Shown here in pieces: positions 17,301-19,927 of a stretch of DNA of 19,927 nt. The DNA lies in the NCBI GenBank assembly GCA_937881505.1, contig CALGEM010000053.1, forward strand, positions 1-19,927, given 5' to 3'. The first letter of the stretch is position 1. Each line of letters opens with the position of its first letter. The stretch is from an uncultured euryarchaeote (GTDB taxonomy: Archaea > Thermoplasmatota > Poseidoniia > Poseidoniales > Poseidoniaceae). A model generated the notes under the pieces. The model was not told where the DNA came from and did no database searches. It saw only the letters and a list, made by a program, of their open reading frames with translations. The position numbers and the translations under genes are program-made.

Positions 17301-18500
17301 CGAGAACCTCCAACCACCGAGGAAGACATCAACCTTGCCGATTCAACGGCCTCTCTTTCGCTGCAACTCGGCGCCTTGGGCTATGTTGGTGGCTACTCTG
17401 TGTTCTTTGGTATCGGCCCCGTGATCGGCCTGGTCCTCTTGGCACGTTCCGCCCTCAAGGACGGTCGACCAAACAGCATCATCGCTTTACCAATCCTCTT
17501 GACGTTCAGCGTCGTCAACTTGCTGGTGCAAGCCGAGGTCGGCACGGATGACCAACGTCAAACCATCACGGGAATGACCCTCGCCGTCCAAGGCCTCCTG
17601 CTCTCGCTCCTCTCTGCGAGGGACGACATGGTTTACGATTACAAGGCGTTGAAGTGGGATTCCGACGAGTCTTTCTTTGCCTTCATGGACCGTTTGGGCG
17701 TCAGCGGCGCACTCTACACCATCATCGGTTTGTTCGTTGCTTTCGACAGCGTCAACTTGGAGTCCATTGCCTACTTGCTGACCACGGTTTATCTGGTTGT
17801 TATCGGCATCCAAGGGTTCAGCGACGAAGCCGACGCTCGATGGCGTCGAGGCGTGGGAGGCTACGGTTCCATCCTCACCGCCTTCTTGTTCGCAAATTCG
17901 CTCGAGAGCGAGATCTACAACGCCATCGGCATTGTTCTAACGGGCATGGTCGCCCTCGGGTTCTCCTTCTTGTTCATGCAGCGCATGAACGAAGAAGACG
18001 GCATCTATGAAATGGCTGAATATGAAGACCCTGGTTCAACCGACGACGCCCCGAAGAACATCCCAGCCATGGTCGATTTGGACGAGGAGGTTGATGACGA
18101 AGAAGACGAATTGGAAGCTGAACTGGCCGCATTGGATCTTGAGGAAGAAGAGGAGGAGGAAGCCGTAGAAGTGCTTGATGAAGCCGCGGAGGAAGAGGAC
18201 GACCTCGAGATTGACCTTGTTGATGATGCAGAGGATGAGGAAGAAGAGACGGCCCCCGAACCAGTCGTTGAGCAAAAGGTCGAGGAAACGAAGCCTGTTC
18301 AAGCCCCCAAGCCGAAGAAAGCCCACAGTGGCCTCTTGGACACCGGCGAAGGATTCGCCTTGCGCCTACCAAAGGATGCCGTTCAGAACATTCTCAGTTC
18401 GCTTGAACAAACGCCGCATGAGGGGTATGTTCCAGTCGTCGCTTTCGGACCAAACGGCCAGATCATGCTGACGTTCGAGACCGATAACTCAAACGCGTGA
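14379..18500 (+). CDS. Giant polytopic membrane protein with acidic cytoplasmic tail
   Basis: From ATG 14379 this protein is 1373 residues; ATG 14358 and TTG 14355 are in-frame alternatives. After a basic, Pro-rich N-terminus (1-50) the protein is a near-continuous series of hydrophobic segments between about 56 and 1200. I count roughly 32-36, separated by short loops, with one longer charged loop at about 590-640. Residues 1233-1292 are almost entirely Glu and Asp. A basic, Pro-rich linker (about 1305-1315) follows, then a short globular-looking end (about 1318-1367) with G-F-A-L-R-L-P-K and V-V-A-F-G-P-N-G-Q-I. I see no transporter signature, glycosyltransferase motif or ATPase motif and do not recognise the family. 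The oligoribonuclease gene follows on the same strand after 52 bp. The spacing of loops hints at an internally repeated design, which needs a self-alignment. Confidence 0.9.
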   Translation: MAAPKRRVAPVRARAQPTPSSGFTGGVVEGVDVPQDNITMVRPNQSMNRDDLFLMKLSQIVMMGIGFLAIWGGVFSVAFDEDATNQNFLVLFVGGLASFLVSIGLIELQSKKNGYRLKDIQNYFLGIAFFFSTVGVLWGTRFMMGYATGTLELDWFGSPDAYTEVDWSPNANGIYAQTATCLLLTFGHFLLLRRYSGDTSFGWGVATYAPMAVLIAGVGPWIRWSESVVSWELGLAIVLISFVSMEMALRSNRALNFVVVAVAACIVPIIYEVLNTNAPDDGMGGALSLMVFIIALQGYYASRQDLRKEVMERASAVLIGTVVVAIALARTEPDFNLILGPFRASDYPELAAYINIPVALWVTVLLAYFPAVLQQRVPWMPVGLAVALAALPHEASTIPWVLSMIMIPYMVFISKVARPWVINITILAFSGSYLITDWTGITADLTAKQTYGGTWLHVLLPIFLVAVSEAGRRTGKLQTSTSLAMLGSVVLSRAVLDPEWFLPWLLVAYMTFMSYSMMLQYPSPNMKQRKDITLALAFTSFTVLLLAAMDNLELPPSSVFDDVVEMGLRPQFFVVSLVLYFLAAKAAGKELDVGSIYHWFGIGNQDELIYNPNTNVWEIQDPKEKDIDELIEAGELTPLARFSLLSSLMMFTFSVSDVNASTWADQPALVLLMVIPVGMLIREVLAMASISSATRATAVTLLLLIAAPLSLALGDNVWGTSADIQMSNVLLDLILVSAPIIVNTVIARRGIDTNELDRMSDGVAYVMLLLLAMLDTSGGLLLLPILLLVTMRVVQFKFYLLLSLMPLVLVFLGNGWYSHGLFNTMLESAPDSVRTYLLDDHAGPFPAFIGLIIGTQMLFGLSRLYTSEDDELESSFTMFIMGIWLAIALFSAVPDGYWLPTLACFVLLPYFWYTNNSQTFPYMLGALFVSLYIGFSLSETFQPITEADAIGWSGMITGLTGSAMAIMHQRGVLFREPPTTEEDINLADSTASLSLQLGALGYVGGYSVFFGIGPVIGLVLLARSALKDGRPNSIIALPILLTFSVVNLLVQAEVGTDDQRQTITGMTLAVQGLLLSLLSARDDMVYDYKALKWDSDESFFAFMDRLGVSGALYTIIGLFVAFDSVNLESIAYLLTTVYLVVIGIQGFSDEADARWRRGVGGYGSILTAFLFANSLESEIYNAIGIVLTGMVALGFSFLFMQRMNEEDGIYEMAEYEDPGSTDDAPKNIPAMVDLDEEVDDEEDELEAELAALDLEEEEEEEAVEVLDEAAEEEDDLEIDLVDDAEDEEEETAPEPVVEQKVEETKPVQAPKPKKAHSGLLDTGEGFALRLPKDAVQNILSSLEQTPHEGYVPVVAFGPNGQIMLTFETDNSNA

Positions 18501-18535
18501 GTCGCCCGAGTCTCGGCGAAGAATCAAGACCCGCC

Positions 18536-18552
18536 GCCTTCGCCGGTAAGGC
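18536..18552 (+). promoter_or_regulatory. Possible hairpin covering the oligoribonuclease ribosome binding site
   Basis: G-C-C-T-T (18536-18540) and A-A-G-G-C (18548-18552) can pair around a seven-base loop. The right arm ends at the base before the start codon and contains the only purine-rich AAGG element. The stem is just five pairs, so it may be chance. Confidence 0.3.
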
Positions 18553-19101
18553 ATGGACAAGCGAGAGCAACGCATGGTCTGGATTGACCTTGAGATGACA
18601 GGCCTTGACCTGTCAAGGGAATCGATCATCGAAATCGCCACCGTCGTCACGGACAGTGAGTTGAACGTCCTCGCTACAGGTCCAAACCTTGCCATCAGTG
18701 TTCCAGAATCCCTCATTGATGGCATGGACGAATGGAACACCACCCACCACCACCGCAGCGGCTTGGTGGACAGAATTCGCAAGGAGGGTGTCAGCGCAGG
18801 AGAAGCGGAACAGGCCACCCTCGCTTTCCTTCGCGAATGGGTGGATGAAAACAAGGCCCCCCTTTGCGGCAACAGTGTCTGGAACGACCGGCAATTCCTC
18901 GACAAGGAAATGCCAGAATTATTGGATTTCCTTCACTACAGAATGATCGATGTCTCCACGGTTAAGGAATTGAGCAGGCGTTGGTACACCGATATTCCCC
19001 GATTCCCAAAGAAGGGCGCCCACCTTGCCCTTGATGACATTCTTGAATCCATTGAGGAGTTGAAGTACTTCCGAGAGCAGGTCTTCATCCCTCAATCTTG
19101 A
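18553..19101 (+). CDS. orn: Oligoribonuclease (DEDDh 3'-5' exoribonuclease)
   Basis: This 182-residue enzyme degrades very short RNAs (two to about five nucleotides) to mononucleotides in the cytoplasm. It closely follows the Escherichia coli Orn pattern: W-I-D-L-E-M-T-G-L-D at 10-19 supplies Asp12 and Glu14, C-G-N-S at 105-108 precedes Asp112, and H-L-A-L-D-D at 157-162 supplies His157 and Asp162, completing the DEDDh set. R-M-I-D-V-S-T and the adjacent K-E-L-S-R-R-W segment are also characteristic. Length is normal for the family. Orn is best known from gammaproteobacteria, actinobacteria and eukaryotes, so in an archaeon it would suggest horizontal acquisition. The gene follows the giant membrane protein by 52 bp, and its end overlaps the convergent XdhC gene by 10 bp. 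Confidence 0.96.
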   Translation: MDKREQRMVWIDLEMTGLDLSRESIIEIATVVTDSELNVLATGPNLAISVPESLIDGMDEWNTTHHHRSGLVDRIRKEGVSAGEAEQATLAFLREWVDENKAPLCGNSVWNDRQFLDKEMPELLDFLHYRMIDVSTVKELSRRWYTDIPRFPKKGAHLALDDILESIEELKYFREQVFIPQS

Positions 19102-19927
19102 CGCCACGTGGCGTCGTTGGGGTTAACCCCTTTGTGAAGCGACATGATTTGAGCGACCACCGCCACTGCAATCTCTTCGGGTGATTGAGCACCGATGTTG
19201 AGTCCAATCGGGCAAATGACTTGGTCCAAGAGTGCTTGAGGTAGCCCCTCGTCAAGGCAAGTTTTCTCAAACGCCTGCCATTTTGAACGACTGCCGATGA
19301 CACCAAGACGAGGTGCGTTCACGCCGTCCAACACAGCATCGGGGGTGTTCAAGAGGTGGAGCAGTCCCAGCAATCGTTCTTGGTCTTCGGACCAGTCATG
19401 ACCCAAAAGGAGCACATCGGAAAACCGACCAAGTGATTCGGCGGATTCCCCGCTCAACAAATCGGTAATTGAGGACGAAGAACGCTCAATCGCATGCGGG
19501 TATTTTTCTATAGAAGCATATTCATCACGAGTGTCGTGGACGGAATACGCCCAACCCAATCCGTGAAGCGTGGTGGCCAAGGCCTCACCGCAATGGCCGC
19601 CACCCATGATGTGAACATGTGGCATAGGAATCATCACCTCGATAGCGATCGACACCCGACCGCCGCACAACGAATCAAGGGGTGTTACCTCATAGCCCTT
19701 CGCACCCTTGTTCAAGCCAAACGTCAACACCTCCGCAAAGGGTTGATGCGCTTCAAGAAGAAGCCCGCGGCAGCGTTCCAGCACCTTGTGTTCAAGACCA
19801 GCGCCGCCCACCGTGCCCGTCCATGCTTCGTCGAACGACGACATGGCAAGACGGGCACCGGTCTTTCCCGGCACGCTTCCTGAGGTGTTCAACACCGTGG
19901 CCATGACGACCTTGCGTTGACGGGAGA
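19092..19927 (-). CDS. xdhC: XdhC-family molybdenum cofactor insertion/maturation protein (partial, N-terminus beyond window)
   Basis: XdhC binds molybdenum cofactor, promotes its sulfuration and hands it to xanthine-dehydrogenase-type enzymes. Counting from Met at 19904, visible signatures are G-S-V-P-G-K-T-G-A in the XdhC/CoxI N-terminal motif (9-17), C-G-G-R-V-S-I (80-86), a Rossmann-type G-G-G-H-C-G-E-A-L-A (101-110), and C-P-I-G-L-N-I-G-A followed by S-P-E-E-I-A-V-A near the C-terminus (231-248). The frame stays open above that Met through R-Q-R-K-V-V to the window edge, and family members have residues before this point, so the true start most likely lies outside. It is the natural partner of the molybdenum hydroxylase encoded at 6074-10475, although not adjacent. 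The last residues overlap the end of the oligoribonuclease gene. Confidence 0.93.
   Translation of the reverse strand, partial: SRQRKVVMATVLNTSGSVPGKTGARLAMSSFDEAWTGTVGGAGLEHKVLERCRGLLLEAHQPFAEVLTFGLNKGAKGYEVTPLDSLCGGRVSIAIEVMIPMPHVHIMGGGHCGEALATTLHGLGWAYSVHDTRDEYASIEKYPHAIERSSSSITDLLSGESAESLGRFSDVLLLGHDWSEDQERLLGLLHLLNTPDAVLDGVNAPRLGVIGSRSKWQAFEKTCLDEGLPQALLDQVICPIGLNIGAQSPEEIAVAVVAQIMSLHKGVNPNDATWRQD
19100..19130. repeat. Two adjacent perfect palindromes at a convergent gene overlap
   Basis: GACGCCACGTGGCGTC (19100-19115) and GGGGTTAACCCC (19119-19130) are perfect palindromes of 16 and 12 bp separated by three bases. The first starts inside the oligoribonuclease stop codon, and both lie within the last codons of XdhC. 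They may be a protein-binding site or help end transcription from both sides; neither is proven. Confidence 0.6.

Noticed and set aside
18502..18519. Short hairpin TCGCC...GGCGA after the giant membrane protein stop codon
   Set aside because: It has a five-pair stem without a following T-run, so it does not resemble a bacterial or archaeal terminator strongly enough to call.
18603..18618. Inverted repeat CCTTGAC-CT-GTCAAGG early in the oligoribonuclease gene
   Set aside because: It lies in the conserved M-T-G-L-D motif coding sequence with only a two-base centre. Protein constraint and chance explain it well enough.

Overview
The window is a dense stretch of a moderately GC-rich prokaryotic genome, probably a planktonic euryarchaeon of the Poseidoniales (Marine Group II) type. 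This is inferred from several features: GGTGA-type ribosome binding sites, an archaeal-looking TATA element, secreted calcium-repeat surface proteins, a membrane-anchored subtilase, a very large polytopic membrane protein, and a MoxR/DUF58/DUF4350 cluster. No ribosomal RNA or ribosomal protein gene is present to prove the lineage.

Layout. Positions 1-4933 (minus strand) hold a four-gene cluster: a DUF4350 membrane protein, a MoxR AAA+ ATPase with an Ala/Pro-repeat N-terminus, a DUF58 protein, and a polytopic membrane protein cut by the window edge. After a 186-bp gap, 5120-11569 (minus) holds a second run of five genes in this transcription order: a thrombospondin-type-3 repeat surface protein, then the [2Fe-2S], molybdopterin and FAD subunits of a molybdenum hydroxylase, then a membrane-anchored beta-rich surface protein. 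Positions 11694-12227 (plus) encode a small thioredoxin-like lipoprotein. It converges on a membrane-anchored subtilisin-family protease (12233-14221, minus). From a divergent promoter region, 14379-18500 (plus) encodes a membrane protein of about 1370 residues with more than 30 hydrophobic segments, an extremely acidic tail and a small C-terminal domain. Oligoribonuclease (18553-19101, plus) follows, and its 3' end overlaps that of an XdhC-family gene (19092-19927, minus) that runs off the right edge.

How the genes work together. The molybdenum hydroxylase is the metabolic core. Its FAD subunit carries the cysteine-rich insertion that binds an extra [4Fe-4S] cluster in 4-hydroxybenzoyl-CoA reductases, so the substrate is more likely an aromatic or heterocyclic compound than carbon monoxide or a purine. 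XdhC, the molybdenum-cofactor insertion and sulfuration chaperone for this family, lies about 9 kb away. The enzyme genes overlap at their stop/start codons and sit between two exported, membrane-anchored protein genes on the same strand, which suggests a link between the cytoplasmic enzyme and something at the cell surface. The MoxR/DUF58/DUF4350 genes form a known but poorly understood module in which a chaperone-like ATPase acts with a VWA-like membrane protein. The giant membrane protein is the least explained gene here.
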